A stretch of DNA of 64,000 bases from Bettongia penicillata ogilbyi (GCA_023548195.1 JAJHZJ010000041.1:1302001-1366000); one strand, 5' to 3'. Positions 23,831 through 35,959 are shown, counted from the first letter of the stretch. Numbers and translations are program-made. The notes: generated by a model not told the origin, from the letters alone.

Positions 23831-24299
23831 TATCCCATATAGACTCTGGGGATCGTTATCCCAAATCCCACTTGCACTGGCAAGTCAGGTTCCCAGAGGG
23901 CAGCTTTCTCTCAGAGTTCTAGGGTACTTCAACGAGTGGAGAATATATTTCTAAAATTACCAGCTTAAGTGCTCATTCCAGTGTGTTCTCCACAATATTA
24001 ATAGCCAGATATTGTTGCCCCAAAATAATTTTCCAATTAATCTTTTCTCAATATCAGTGTTAATAGTGATTAGTATCCCAGTATCTATTCAATCAATTAA
24101 CATCAATTGATTTTTACAAGTGGATAGCTAACAAGTCTATGTAACAAGACCAAATGTACAAAACATTCCTCTTGTAGTAGGGGTCATATTCTGTTCTCTA
24201 TACCTCCGTCTCAGAGAAAAGTGAGCTCAGACTTAATCAGGTCACCACAAGACATTTGGCCCACCAAATTTATTTTTAAAGGTGGCACAGTGCCTGGAT

Positions 24300-24400
24300 G
24301 GCTCACCCTGCCAGGCATTATGCTAAGCATATATCTTATATCTTATGGAACAAATAAGAAAAAGACAGCCCCTGCCCTCAAGGAACTTAAACTCAGGTGT
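24300..24400 (-). repeat. L2 3'-end fragment
   Basis: GCCAGGCATTATGCTAAGCA and CCTGCCCTCAAGGAACTTAA are reversed L2 3' end. 23,831-24,299 is unassigned. Confidence 0.55.
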
Positions 24401-25261
24401 GGGCAGACAATGTAGAAAAGGGAGCTGAGAAGCAGTGCAGGAGGGGAGGAACCGAGTGAGGAAGTGAAGGCCATTGGGGATATCTAGTATGAGGACATGA
24501 TGGTCTGTGGGGTGAAAACCAAGCAAAGTTGCTGATGGTTACTTGCAACATTCTGAGCCCTCTACAAAGGAGTGCTTTGGGAGGAGTGTATTGCTCAACC
24601 CTCTAGCCCTCCAGTCATGGGAAAGAAACAACTGAAAAAGTTGAGAAGGTGTCAGGTATCAAAAAGGGAGTCAGTCAGCGAGCCTAATCCACTTCTGAAT
24701 TACATCAACCAGGTTTCTTTTGGGGGTTACATAGGCACATGGTTATGCTATGGGCAAGCTCCAATTTGGGATCCCATCCCTGGCCCTCTGCTCCTTCTAT
24801 CTTTTGAAGTCTCACAGGGCCCTGTACCAAAGGAAAGAAGATATAAATAGGAGGCGGCTCCATCTCATACACAAGGCCATGTACTCATTAGAGCACCCCT
24901 TCACTTGCTTTCTGGAACTCAGAGAGTCACCTTATATTTTGTTGCTTGTCCTTCATTTTCAAAGAGGATCAATGACATCTGTCCAGGAAGAAATAGCACC
25001 CCTATATCTTATGACTACTAAACAGGAAAAAGAGAGTTGAGTTTTTCTGCTGGGGACTTTTGTAAACATTTTTAATCTCTGTCATCAACAAAAAGTCTTT
25101 TTCTTTGTCACAAAAATAAGTAGACAGGAAATAGAGAAAACCTGAAATAGAGTTGGGTCCCTCTACCCTCTGTTATCATGATTTCCCCTAAGCACGTTCA
25201 TCAAACATCCTTGTGGTTCTTCTGACCCATTCTCACACAACTGGGCCCTCAGTGAACAGTC
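24401..25261. other. Unassigned; short RTE/SINE tail fragment inside
   Basis: Only 24,941-24,985 (TTGTTGCTTGTCCTTCATTT, then AAAGAGGATCAATGACATC) is recognisable, as a reversed RTE-type tail. A TATAAATAG box-like word at 24,842-24,850 followed by GAGGCGGCTCC is reminiscent of an LTR promoter, but no LTR boundaries are visible. Confidence 0.3.
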
Positions 25262-25375
25262 CCTCATTACACAAATGAGAAAAGAAAGTCTCAGAGATCA
25301 AACAAGTAGTAAGTTTCAGAGTTGGAAGTCAACTTAGGCCTTCAGATTTCTAAACCTAATGCATTTTCCACTAAT
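25262..25375 (-). repeat. MIR-type fragment
   Basis: CACAAATGAGAAAAGAAAGT...CAAACAAGTAGTAAGTTTCA resembles the reversed MIR 'gaggaaactgaggc...cagctagtaagtg' block, considerably decayed. Confidence 0.45.
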
Positions 25376-25554
25376 ATGTGAACTTCATATGTAAGTCATC
25401 AAAAAGACTCAAGATAAAGACTAAAAGTTTAAAATACATGTGCAAAATCTCAAATATTTTAAAGTGAATGCAACTTCTAGAAAGCATGACTGAAGTGGCA
25501 CAATGTCAAGATTCCCTTAAATACAAACAACCATCACATTACTATTATGACATC

Positions 25555-25880
25555 TTACCATGTACAAGGCAATACTCTAAGCACTTAGGATACAAAGAAG
25601 ACAAGTAAAATTCTCTGCTTTCAGATTTTTGTTTTCATTTTACCATGTAGGAAAGGACAAGTACAAAAATAAGATGTGATAGGAATGATCAATCAAGGAT
25701 CAGAAGAGGTACCCTGATAAAGTATTATAAGAAAATTTGAGGAGAGCACATCAGGGAAGTCTTTGTGGAAGGGGTGGCAGTGGAAGAAAGGAAAGGGATT
25801 TTGACAGGTGGAAATGAGAAGGCATTCTAAGAGTGAGAAATGTCCTACTTGAACTGAATTGAGGTGACTGCATTCCAAAT
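25555..25880 (-). repeat. L2 3'-region remnant
   Basis: ATACTCTAAGCACTTAGGAT, AGGGAAGTCTTTGTGGAAGG and GGCATTCTAAGAGTGAG are reversed L2 3' sequence in the right order. Confidence 0.6.
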
Positions 25881-25914
25881 TTGAGAGACAGCTACTAATT
25901 TAGTCTATCTAGGA

Positions 25915-26465
25915 GTAAATGAAGTAGACAGTGGGATAGAGCAAACACAGAACTGATCCTGAAGACCTGAAGTCAGAAAACCTGGCTAAAAATCCTACCT
26001 CTAACTCTTATTTATGTGAACTTATTTGGGCAGTTAGGTGGTGCAGTGGATAGAGCACCAGTGCAGGAGTCAGGAGGATCTGAGTTCAAAATCTCACCTC
26101 AGACACTTGACACTCACTAGCTGTGTGACCTTGGGCAAGTCACTTAACCCCAATTGCCTCATCCTGAGTCATCTTCAGTCATCCTGATGAATATCTGGTC
26201 ACTGGATTCAGATGACTCTGGAGGAGAAGTGAGGCTGGTGACTTGCACAGCCCTCCCTCCCTCAAAACAAAGTCAAGTGCAATTCATGTCATTATTTCTC
26301 TGATGGCATGGTCTTCTTTGGCAACAAGGATGAACATACATGTGAACTTATTTAACCTCCCTGGGCCTCAGTGTCCCTGTTTATAGAATGAGAGCAGTGG
26401 ATGAGATTACTACCCCACTGCCAACCCACGTCCCTTTCAATTTTACATCTATGATCCTATCATCC
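25915..26465 (+). repeat. MIR-type SINE interrupted by a younger SINE
   Basis: Head GTAGACAGTGGGATAGAGCA...CTGAAGTCAGAAAACCTGG (25,923-25,986), and after the insertion AACCTCCCTGGGCCTCAGTG...TTTTACATCTATGATCCTAT. The break falls in the CORE domain. Confidence 0.75.
26028..26339 (+). mobile_element. WSINE1-like SINE with perfect 14-bp target duplication
   Basis: Complete element from GGCAGTTAGGTGGTGCAGTG to GGATGAACATAC. Flanked by identical ATGTGAACTTATTT at 26,014-26,027 and 26,340-26,353. Confidence 0.95.
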
Positions 26466-26770
26466 TAAGAGTATAATATGAAATAAGACTGACTGGTAAA
26501 GTAGATTTTAATCCAGATTTTGAAGGACTTTAATTGCCAAGAGAAGGGGTTTGTATTTTATCCAATGGACAACAGGGACCACTCAAGGTTTTTGCATAAA
26601 AGAATGACATAAGATCTGTGATTTTGGAAACATGAATTACAGAGGGTAGAGACTTCAGAGAAAAAGACCAGTTAGGTAGCTACTATTATAGTCTAAGACA
26701 GAAGTGGCAACAGAACTAAGGTGTTGACAGTGTGAGGAGAGCCAAAGGAACCAATTTAAGAACTGTCATA
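26466..26770 (-). repeat. L2 ORF2/3' remnant
   Basis: TTGTATTTTATCCAATGGAC, AAAGAATGACATAAGATCTG and GCTACTATTATAGTCTAAGA are reversed L2 C-terminal coding and 3' blocks. Confidence 0.6.
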
Positions 26771-26782
26771 GATCAAGAAAGG

Positions 26783-26992
26783 AAAGGAAATGAGCGTCTA
26801 TGAAGTACCTACTATGTGTTTTACAAATGTTATCTCATTTAGTCCTCACAACAATCTTGTGAGGTAGGTGCCATTATTATCCCCATTTTATAGATAAGGA
26901 ACCTAAAGGGGACAGAGGTTAAGGGACTTCTGAATTCAGGTCTTTCTGACTACAGGTTCAGTGCTTGATCCACTGCCCCACCTAGGTGCTGG
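26783..26992 (-). repeat. MIR-type SINE
   Basis: AAGTACCTACTATGTG, AATCTTGTGAGGTAGGTGCC, ATCCCCATTTTATAGATAAG, and head GTGCTTGATCCACTGCCCCA; part of the CORE is deleted. Confidence 0.8.
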
Positions 26993-27844
26993 TAAAAAGT
27001 TGTCAAGTTCACATCCACCAGAAATTCCAAAACATTCTGTAATGATGGCAATATAATCCCTGAGTTAATTGAGGACAAATGGACTTAGTTCAGTCTTGGA
27101 GACTTGCCAATAATAACATAATGACTTTTGACCCCACCCAGGAATTTCCCTAGGAATATCAGAACGGTGTTTGTGTTTAGTTCTCCACTACAAAATCAAA
27201 TTGACCTCCAACTCCAATGTAATATTAGGTTTTGTCTTGATATTAAATAGAAGACAGGGTTTATTTCACTGGACAAAAATTGCAAAGGACTTATAAATAA
27301 TCAAGATAGCTCTCTCTGTCTCTTCTTTCCATAGGAATCTAATTCTCCAGATTTAGAGTATCACCCCAGGAGATGAAGCTAGAAGTCAGCACTGAGACTA
27401 ACAGAGAATCAAGTAGCATATATGATCTACTCCTTATGGGTTACTGACATATAAAATCAAGAGAGCAGTGGTATTTCAAATTCACACATGAATCTTCAGA
27501 AGTTTAACTTTGGCTTTCCCTAATGCCAGAAGAATAGCAGACTCAGTTCATACACAAGTTCAGAAAGAGAACTGATTTGTTCTCAATGCATAAGTGATAT
27601 ATGGGATATGTCAGAGAAATAACCTATAGAACATGTTTTACTGACTCACAACCATTTTGAGCCCAGGTGATGGTTAGCAAAAACCAATTGCTCTCACCAA
27701 ATGAGAAACTGACAGTAAAACTCACTATCTTATACATAAATTGGAATTCTTAGCATTGAAGGGAACTGTTGTTAGGAAAACTTAAAGATTATGTTTATGG
27801 AGCTATTTTTGAAATGCAGACTGATGACAACTTGCTAACTTATC
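26993..27844. other. Unassigned intergenic sequence
   Basis: No gene and no repeat recognised in about 850 bp. Confidence 0.4.
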
Positions 27845-28140
27845 AGTCAAAAAATATTTATTAAATACTTAACTATATGCCAGGCACCATGGTAAGTGTT
27901 AAGAATAAAAAAGCAAAACTGGTGCCTGCCTTCAGGGAGCTTACCTTCTAATGGGAGAAACACTAGAGATAAATCAGAACATGCAAGATAACTAGAGAAG
28001 AAATGGAAGGTAAACTTTAAGGGATGGCACTAGTAGCTAAGGAAGAGGGGAGACCAGGAGAGGACTTCTTGAGGATGTGGTTCTTTGAGCTGAGTCTTAA
28101 AGCGAGCCAAGGAGTCTAAGAGTCAGGGATTGAGAAGTGG
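27845..28140 (-). repeat. L2 3' end
   Basis: ATTTATTAAATACTTAACTA, GCCAGGCACCATGGTAAGTG, CTGCCTTCAGGGAGCTTACC and GGACTTCTTGAGGATGTGG in reversed L2 order. Confidence 0.7.
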
Positions 28141-28146
28141 AGATTT

Positions 28147-28365
28147 TGGTGGAATACTATTGTGCTATAAGAAATGATGAGCAGACAGATTTTAAAAAAA
28201 ACTTAGGAAGACTTACATGAATTGATGCAAAGTGAAGTAAGCAAAACCAGGAGAACATTATACATAGTAACAGCACTATTACATGATGATCAATGAATGA
28301 CTCAGTTATACAACAATTCAAGACAATTCCAAAGGACTCATGAAGAAAAATTCCACATAGTTTCT
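28147..28365 (+). repeat. L1 3'UTR fragment
   Basis: TGGTGGAATACTATTGTGCT, GCAAAACCAGGAGAACATTA and ACAATTCCAAAGGACTCATG, the same region as at 17,080-17,290. It abuts the L2 fragment. 28,366-28,559 is unassigned. Confidence 0.75.
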
Positions 28366-28559
28366 TATCTGAATCATTTGACAGTGCTAGACTTTGATTG
28401 CAAGAACTTTCCTTTCTGACTTTCCAATAGCTGTAACTGTGGTTTTTTCTGTAGAAGTGACATTAAAGATGAAGTATTACCATCTGCTTTGATACTGTAC
28501 CCTTGGGACATTAGGACCTTTCTATCTCATGTGTAACTGAAAATATCCATATATGATGT

Positions 28560-28740
28560 AAACTCCATTAGGATGTGAGGTCCCTGAGAGCAGGGATTGT
28601 TTTTTCCATTGTATCTCCATTTAAGCACAGAGCTTTGAAAAAAATATTTAATAAGTACTTTATTCATTCATTCCTTGTGGGCAGGGCTGCTTTTTCCTTT
28701 CCTTCCATTCCTAGTACTAATAAGCATTTACTGACTTCTT
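28560..28740 (+). repeat. L2 3' terminus
   Basis: CTCCATTAGGATGTGAGGTC, CTGAGAGCAGGGATTGTTTT, and further CTAGTACTAATAAGCATTTA. Confidence 0.65.
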
Positions 28741-29470
28741 GACTGATTGATTGGATTAGAGGAGGGAAAGACTTGAGACCAGAGAGTAATAAGAAGGCTA
28801 TTGAAACATCCCAGGAAAAAGAGATGAATGCCTCAACTTAGGTGGCAGTTTTGTGAGTGTTGAGAAGGTTCCCCACCCCTAGTTTAGACTATGTAAGAGA
28901 TGATGGAAATAAAGAAATTATAAGATTTGAAGCTGATTGGATATGTGGAGTGAGTGTAAGAGAAGAGCTAAAGATGACATCAAGGTTATGAACCTGGGCA
29001 ACTAGAAGGATGACTGTCCCTGGAAGTTCAGAAGAGAGGAAGGTTTGGAGGGGAGGGGAGAAGATAGTGAGTTCTGTTTGGGACATGTTTTATTTAAGTT
29101 ACTTGTGGGACATACATTTTAAAATGTCCAAGAGACCATTGGTGATATAGAAATGGAGCTCAGAAGAAAGTGTTGGAGATGAATAAAATAGATCTTGTAA
29201 TTATCGGCATCAATATGATAATTTAATCAATGGAACTGATAGAGTCACCAAATGAGTGAGGATACAGGGAAACGAGAAGACCTAGGGCAGATTATTGGGA
29301 GATATCCATGGCTAATGAGTAGGACCTGGATGAAGATCCAGCAAAAGAGACTGAGGAGAATTGATCAGAGAAGCAAGAGTTGAATCAAGCAGGAGCAATG
29401 TCACAAGAATGTAGAGAGAACATTTGGGAGCGAGTTAGCAGTATGAAATGCCATAAAGAGGTTAATAAGG
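28741..29470 (-). repeat. L2 ORF2 remnant (C-terminal RT region)
   Basis: The minus frame at 28,889-29,086 contains AQVHNLDVIFSSSLTLTPHI, the L2 'NLGVILDSSLSFTPHI' region. Sequence near 29,200 reverses to YHIDADN, a decayed YADD catalytic box. Confidence 0.75.
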
Positions 29471-29483
29471 ATGACTTGCCAAA

Positions 29484-29658
29484 TTTCAAATCTATCCTCA
29501 GACACTTACTAACTGTGTGACTCTGGGCAAGTCACTCAACCCTGTTTGCCTCGGTTTCTTCATCTGTCAAATGAACTGGAGAAGAAAATGGCAAACCACT
29601 GCAGTATCTTTGCCAAGAAAACACCAAATGGCATCACAAAGAGTGAGCTACAACAAGG
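29484..29658 (+). repeat. MAR1-type SINE, 5' truncated
   Basis: CTCAGACACTTACTAACTGT CORE, CAAATGAACTGGAGAAG, AGTATCTTTGCCAAGAAAAC and a GGCATCACAAAGAGTGAGCT tail. Confidence 0.8.
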
Positions 29659-30490
29659 GCCAAGTTAGGCACTATTTGTCAGAGATATGTAGTACCATTA
29701 GCAAGTTAGGAAATCAGCATACACCTTCAGCTAAGGAAAAGTGTGGAGATATTGTCCATTGCCAGGGTCATGTGATACTGAATTTATGGTAACCCTTAAG
29801 AAAGAAGTGGAGAATACTGTCAATGTGATACGCAGGGAGCTAAATGACAATTTAAATGTAAGCATAACAGAGAGTTTTTGACTCCCATCAGACAGCATGC
29901 CAATGGTGTATGTGAATCTTGTTTGATTAATGCAGCCCCTTTTGCTTCAGTTGTCTGAAAATTTGGCAGAAGGAACAGATGGCTGATGGAAGACTGTAAG
30001 AAGTAATACAAGCCAAGAAGGGATGTAGTTTTGCTAAAAAAGATTCAAGTTCCAGTCCCCAGAAAATATCCTACTGTTAAAATAGGGGCAGAAATAGTAG
30101 TTGTGGGTGTGGAGTAATGTACCAGACTGTTAGGGTTCCATGAAACTACCCAGAGCTTCTATCCCTATGAACATGAAAGTTTTACATAATATCTTTGGAC
30201 GTGTATGGTTCAGGAGAAGACCCTAGGTAGTGAGGAAAATATTTTACTGGCCCAACCTAACTACAGATGCCACTGAGAAACATAAGATTTGTGTTTATTT
30301 TGTGCAAAGTACTACCAACTGATGCTCCAAACTTGGAGAATATAAATGCTAGCAACCCTTTTAGACTCATCTACATTTAATTTCTATTTTTGGAAGATAT
30401 TAAGAACATAAGCCATATTTTGGTGGTGATATCATTTTACAAGGAATACACAAGCATACTCAACCAGAAACCAGAAAGCTTTCACTAGTT
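29659..30490 (+). pseudogene. Possible Ty3/Gypsy-type integrase remnant (zinc-binding region)
   Basis: Around 30,175-30,330 one plus frame, with a stop in it, contains LHNIFGRVW, then KIFYWPNLTTDA and a following KIC. This resembles the HHCC zinc-binding segment of retroelement integrases (H...GH..KT...FYWP.M..D...Y...C..C). Several ligands are absent and downstream frames carry stops, so it is non-functional at best. The surrounding sequence is unassigned. Chance resemblance is possible. Confidence 0.25.
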
Positions 30491-30495
30491 ATAAA

Positions 30496-30752
30496 GGAAG
30501 AAAATAAGCATTTTTTTCACTAAGCACCTACATGTGCCAGGTACTTTACAAATATTATCTCACTTAATCTCAGCCTTATTAGGTAAATGTTTTTATTATC
30601 CCCATTTTATACTTGAGAAAACTGAGGCAGGCAGAGGTTAAATGACTTGCACAGGGTCACACAGCTAAGCTAGTAAGTGTCTGAGTATTTGATTTGAGTA
30701 TTCCAGATTCCGAGTTCAGAGCTGTATCCCCTATGTCACCTATCTATCTCTG
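30496..30752 (-). repeat. MIR-type SINE, near full length
   Basis: CTAAGCACCTACATGTGCCA, ATTATCCCCATTTTATACTT, ACTGAGGCAGGCAGAGGTTA, GGGTCACACAGCTAAGC. Confidence 0.85.
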
Positions 30753-32445
30753 TTGTATTATGTATTAAGTATTTTTTCTATTATTGTATTAAGTATTATG
30801 GAAGAAGTATTTTTCAGTGTATGGATTTTCTTCCAGGCTATATTTTTACCAAGGCAGAGACTTAGAAAACAAATTATTTAAACAAATGCTAATGTAGCCC
30901 CACTTACAGGTGGACTTGGTTGTCTCTTGACCTGTGTTACTATGCAAGTACAGGGAGAGGTAACTTCTGATCAGCCCCCATCTTCATTCTCTATGGGGTC
31001 CTGTGATTGGCATTTAAAAATTTTTCCCCATGGGATGTTTTCTCTCATTATCACTCCTCTGTGGGAATAGGTCAAGTCAAAGCTGTTGTAATTGTTAGGG
31101 TACCTTCTTCATGTTTTTAGGATTCTTCTAATTTGAGGTTGATTTTGACCCTAGCTCTAACCTAGTCAAAGGTCTAACTACGTAGATACTTTATTCTAAT
31201 ATGACTGCTACATGAGTAATCAGTCGTTTCCTGTATATTAAGATACAATTAAGCCAGATCATATGACAAAAAGATGGCAGTGTAGATATTTCCTTTACCA
31301 ACTTACATACATATACACCACATACATGCATACACATACATGGGAAAAATTATGAATTATGAATGAGAAATTACAACTGTCTCTTCAGGAAATGAAAGAA
31401 GCTCAATAGAGTAAGAAGCCTTACGACTTAACAGTGAAGAAGCTAATTTCTGGTGCTCACTCAGAACTCAGTTTTCTGAAAACCTCCATGCTGGGCACAC
31501 AAATTAACCCCTTAGCTTGTACTTTAGACCCACTTAACAATTTCCCTGCTACAGGCACATGCCACTCTGCTCTTATTCCAGCATTCTGTTGCAACAAGCA
31601 GTAGTCCTCAACTCTGACCAGCTTTCTGTAGAAGAGGGTAAGTATTGAGGAGGAGAGAGGGAATGTACTCTTCCTAGGGCACCTAGGGTGGGGAATCCCA
31701 AGGCAACAGAGATTTGCCCAGGATGTCCACTTTACTCTCTCATGCCTGCAAAAAGCAAAGGCAGACACTGACTTAGGTAAGCCAGAGAACTAAAGCATTC
31801 AGGGAACTAGGGCAGAGATTAAGCTTGTGGAGATGCCCTACATCTGAAGAAAACGAGACCTAGTTGGAGCCCCTATCTACCCAAAATTTACTTGGGGGGG
31901 TAACAAAGGATGGTGAAAAGTAAATTCCCCAAAGTACAGTAGAAGGAAACTGAGACAGTTTTGAGGTCCAGCCCCCAAGATAAACCCACATCAAAGGGGA
32001 AAAACTCAGAAATTGATCAATATGAGTAATATAAGGAAAAAAAGACTAAAACCATCAAAAATCTGAGGAGGAAGCACACAGTGCATTAGATGATTTTTAA
32101 GACCTTTCCCAGTTAGCAAAACTACAATCCTATATCTTTCTCTGGTTATTTTAATATAATCACATGCCTTTTCACAGGCTCTGTCTTCTAATTTCTGCTT
32201 CCTAGCTTTTTTTTTTTTAAATTTCTACTTCCCTGCTTCCTTTAAAACTCACATCAACATGTTTTTACTCTCTTCTATATGAACATATTAACGATCTATT
32301 TGTAAGCATATCTACAATTCTTTGGCCTCTTGTTTCTTTTCTAATAAATTTTCCTATATCCATCTTTTCATTGAAGTTAGCAAATATCAACATATGTATG
32401 TTAAATCTGTTTGAAAAATCTTGTTGAGTTCTCCATGACATTGGT
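30753..32445. other. Long unassigned stretch, no gene or clear repeat
   Basis: About 1.7 kb without a recognised family. The 103-codon minus frame at 31,457-31,768 has no domain I recognise and no supporting splice structure. Confidence 0.4.
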
Positions 32446-32530
32446 GTTGTTGAGTCCTTTTGGTTGTATCTGACTCTTTATGACACGGATTTGAACTGCA
32501 GGCCTGATGCTCTGTCCACCAAGCTTCCCT
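32446..32530 (-). repeat. Internally deleted MAR1-type SINE
   Basis: The GTTGAGTCCTTTTGGTTGTA...TCTGACTC tail joins directly to ATTTGAACTGCAGGCCTGAT and GCTCTGTCCACCAAG (head), so the CORE is missing. Confidence 0.6.
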
Positions 32531-32769
32531 CTTGCTTCAAGTTGTAACCCTACAATTCATTGGTTCACTGGGAAATAGTGGTGAGTCTTGCATGCAGCAA
32601 CTGGGAATGAGTAGACTTTTTAAAATTTGAGATTTGTAATCAATCCTGAGACTATTAGGCACTAGCACTTGTAAATGAATTAACAGTCTTAACACAAAGG
32701 TTTGCTAGACTTATACTCCTGCATACATACTACTGAAAAATATAATAATATCTTAATTGGGCTTCTGTC

Positions 32770-33175
32770 TCTTCTTGTATCTCCAGCATTTAGTACAGTG
32801 TCTGGAACATAGTAGGCACCTATAACTCCATGTCTTTGCACTGACTGTTCCCTATACCTGGAATGCTCTCCCTCATTATCTCTGCCTCTTAGATCCCCTG
32901 GCTTGCTTCAGTACTCAGCTTATATTCCACCTTCTGCAGGAGGCTTTTCTCAGTCTCCCTCCACCCCTTCCCCAAATGCTAGTGGTTTTCCCTTCACATA
33001 GCTTTTCCTTTTCCTGGTATGTACCTTTTATGTTCATAATAGACGTGTCGTCTCCTCTATTAAAATGAAAGCCCCTTGAAGACAGTGACTATTTTCTTTG
33101 TATCTTCAGGGTTTAGCAAACCGTGCCTGGCAGACAGCAAGTAATTAATTGATGCTTTTTAAATGACTTTTCCAC
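32770..33175 (+). repeat. L2 LINE 3' end
   Basis: CCATGTCTTTGCACTGACTG, TACCTGGAATGCTCTCCCTC, CACCTTCTGCAGGAGGCTTT, GAAAGCCCCTTGAAGACAGT and a CGTGCCTGGCAGACAGCAAG terminus in order. Confidence 0.85.
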
Positions 33176-33334
33176 CTAACTGGGAAATAAAAGTATACTA
33201 TGAGTCATCGAGAGATCTTGCTGAGAGAATATGCATTGGATAATACACATTCATCAACTTTTTGGGGGAGATAAACTCAAAGTCTATGTTTTATGAATAG
33301 TATGAAAGTAGCTTCATCTTCACATATGAAGGGA

Positions 33335-33530
33335 ATCTTTTATTATGGATAGGGTATAGGATCTGGAGTTGGGAGGACTTCACATCCCACTTCAGGCACT
33401 AGCTGTATGACCGGGGAAGTCTCTTAAACCAGCAAGCAACCAGTCTCCTCATCTATAAAATGCAGGGGTTGTTGAACTTACAAACCTCTAAGGTTTCTTC
33501 TAGTTCTAAATTTGAGATCCTATTATGCTA
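33335..33530 (+). repeat. MIR-type SINE
   Basis: GGATCTGGAGTTGGGAGGAC head half, CACTAGCTGTATGACC CORE, CTCATCTATAAAATGCAGGG, and a TCTAGTTCTAAATTTGAGAT 3' end. Confidence 0.75.
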
Positions 33531-34579
33531 ATTATGCACAATTGTATTTACAAATATGCTTGCTTTATTCTGGGTCAAATTTGCACAGTTTAAAACTGAA
33601 AATTACCTATTTTTTAATTTTGAAAGTAAATCGCAACACTGCTACAAATATCCAAGTCATATGACATCACTGGAGAGATCATGTATCTCATCTTAATAAA
33701 CTAGAATAATTCTATATTATGCGTGAAAAACTAAAATGTATCCACTTTTAAACAATCAAGTGAAACTATTAACAATACTGGAAAGTACTGTTAATACTTA
33801 GTGCCATCTAATGGTCATGAACTATGTCTCAAAAGAAAAAAACATACAGAGGAAAAAAATTATTCCAAAACTGTTAGGACTAAAATTCAGTTATAGGCAT
33901 ACTTCTCATAAAGCCACCAACTTATAACAACTCCATTTTAAAATAGAATTTTTAATACATGACAACCAAACTTCACCCAATTATACCACTAAGCTTTGGC
34001 ATGGTGCTCACGGAAAAGTGAGCCAACACTGACCAACACTCATGTTGTAAAATACTAGAGGAGTTGTTAAGTACTCTATACAAATACTTCATTGATAAGC
34101 AGTTCCATTCATACAGAAAAAGAAGCATTTAGTTGATTTTGGGAATACTGAGAAAAAGAACAGAAAAATAGTCTTTAGGGTGTTTTTAAATCTCCAACAC
34201 CCTACTCCTCTTTCTCTTGAGATGGAAACAAGGGGAATTATGCTCTCCTTTCCAGGAATTGCACTAGGACTCTGTATTTCTCTATTAGTCTGGAGACATA
34301 GCTTGTATTTACAGTGACATAAAACTTTCACTGTCTAATTTTAGAAAATCATGTAAGAGGTGTCATCTAAAGATAATCTCCTCCCTTACCCCCACTTGCC
34401 TTTCAAGGATAGTCTAGATTCTTTGCTTCTTGTGAACTCTCAAACCTTCTTCTCCCTAAATACTTGTGCTGAAAATGACTGACCCAGTCAAGGAGTACTA
34501 TAATTTCAGGCTTCTGTAGAGACCAATTATAACCTTTTACTGTCCAAATTTTGGTTTCCTAAGAAATTGTCCCTGTGTC
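33531..34579. other. Unassigned intergenic sequence
   Basis: No gene or repeat identified. The 80-codon minus frame at 34,089-34,331 shows no recognisable motif. Confidence 0.35.
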
Positions 34580-34760
34580 AAGTAGAGACAGAGGGGTATT
34601 GGAAAAAGCACTGACTGAGCCATGAGATGTTACTCTGATGCTCACTATGTAAAGTCTCTTTACTTTCGGAGCTTTAATTTCTTATTTGTAAGGCTATGAT
34701 AATATTTACATATGATTGTTGTGAATACATTTTTTAAACATTAAAGCAACAGTAAAATGA
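34580..34760 (+). repeat. MIR-type SINE, decayed
   Basis: GGTATTGGAAAAAGCACTGA head, TTCTTATTTGTAAGGCTATG...GATTGTTGTGAATAC tail. Confidence 0.55.
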
Positions 34761-34789
34761 AGGTTTTTCAAAAATTGATACATTGCTAT

Positions 34790-35020
34790 GTTCAAAACAG
34801 AACTCATTCTCTTGTTCTACCTAACTCCTCTTCCTCTAAACTTCCCTTAACTCTATTTTTAACACCTGGAGTCATCTAAAATTACAGTGATGGTTGGAAG
34901 TAACTCTGGCTATGCTTTTTCTCATAGCTAAAATACTGTTACTGTTTTATTCTGTAACATTGTTAAAAAATTGTATATTCGGTGACTTCAATATTAAGTT
35001 AATTCTAGGAGATTATTGGT
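34790..35020 (+). repeat. L2 ORF2 fragment
   Basis: TTCAAAACAGAACTCATTCT (34,791-34,810) is a typical L2 ORF2 block. GGTGACTTCAATATTAAG (34,981-34,998) encodes a GDFNIK endonuclease-type motif, so two separate L2 segments may be juxtaposed. Confidence 0.45.
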
Positions 35021-35249
35021 TTTGACATATATGTAGAGAGAATTGAACAACCACTTACTAAAAAAAGAGGTTTCCCCAATTTATTAAATAACTTACATTA
35101 AATTAATTCAGGTGAGATTCTTATTGCATTGCAATTTTAATAACTACTAAGGAAATACCCAAACATATCCTTGGGTTGCCCTGGAACTCAGTTGGGATAA
35201 TGAGAATGAATATGATTCAAGTGACATGCTGAGGAATAGCCTATAAGTC

Positions 35250-35620
35250 AGAGTGGTAGACTCTTCCCTATAGCCCAACATGATCATCCTTCCAGTCACT
35301 CAGGTTCACTTCAGAACCATCCTTGACTTTTTCTTCTCCCTTACAAGTGGTATCCAATATATGCCCAAGTCCTTTCTTTCCTACATACATATTACCTCTT
35401 ATATTTACCACCTAGCACAGTGCCTGGTAAAAGAATATGTACTTATAGTAATTGGTTCATTTCTATGTCCTCTTCTTTGCTTTCACTTTTACCCATCTCC
35501 ACAGAGCTGCCAAGATGTTTCTAAGACAGCTATGATCAAGTCTCTCTTCCTTTCAAAAATTGCCAGTGGTCGCCTATTGCCACTAGGATAGAATGCAGTC
35601 CTCAGCCTAGTTCTGAGGCA
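35250..35620 (+). repeat. L2 ORF2 C-terminal fragment
   Basis: The plus frame from 35,280 reads IILPVTQVHFRTILDFFFSL, matching the L2 '...NLGVILDSSLS' region. Later GAGCTGCCAAGATGTTTCTA and TTGCCAGTGGTCGCCTATTG are the L2 'crop' toward its 3' end. Confidence 0.65.
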
Positions 35621-35800
35621 GCTAGGTGGTGGAGCTGGGGAGAGTGCTGGTCAAGTAGGTCAAAAAGACGAGTTCAAATCTGCCTCAGACACTTACTATC
35701 TTTGTGACCTGTGACAAATCACTTGACCGCTGTCTACTTCATTTTTCTCATCTGTAAAATGGAGAGAATAATAGCACCCACCTCCTATCTGTGTTTTTCC
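35621..35800 (+). repeat. CORE-SINE (MIR/MAR type)
   Basis: GAGGCAGCTAGGTGGTGGAG head, ACGAGTTCAAATCTGCCTCA, CTTTGTGACCTGTGACAAAT CORE, CTCATCTGTAAAATGGAGAG. Confidence 0.8.
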
Positions 35801-35959
35801 CCCAGTAGCAATGTATGCCTATTAGAGCTGGACCATAAGGAAAGCTGAACTCTGCAGAATCAGCCAACTTTTCATGGAAAGAAATGGTGAAGGAGGAGAT
35901 AGTGAAGGCAGACATCAGAATGACATGAGATAAAGAGTAAAAGAGGAGAGATGACCTCA

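Noticed and set aside
24705..24716. AACCAGGTT word (Grainyhead-type site), seen also near 36,335
   Set aside because: TMEM30B is epithelial, so the motif is tempting, but about one such palindromic word is expected by chance in 64 kb, and both are far from the promoter.
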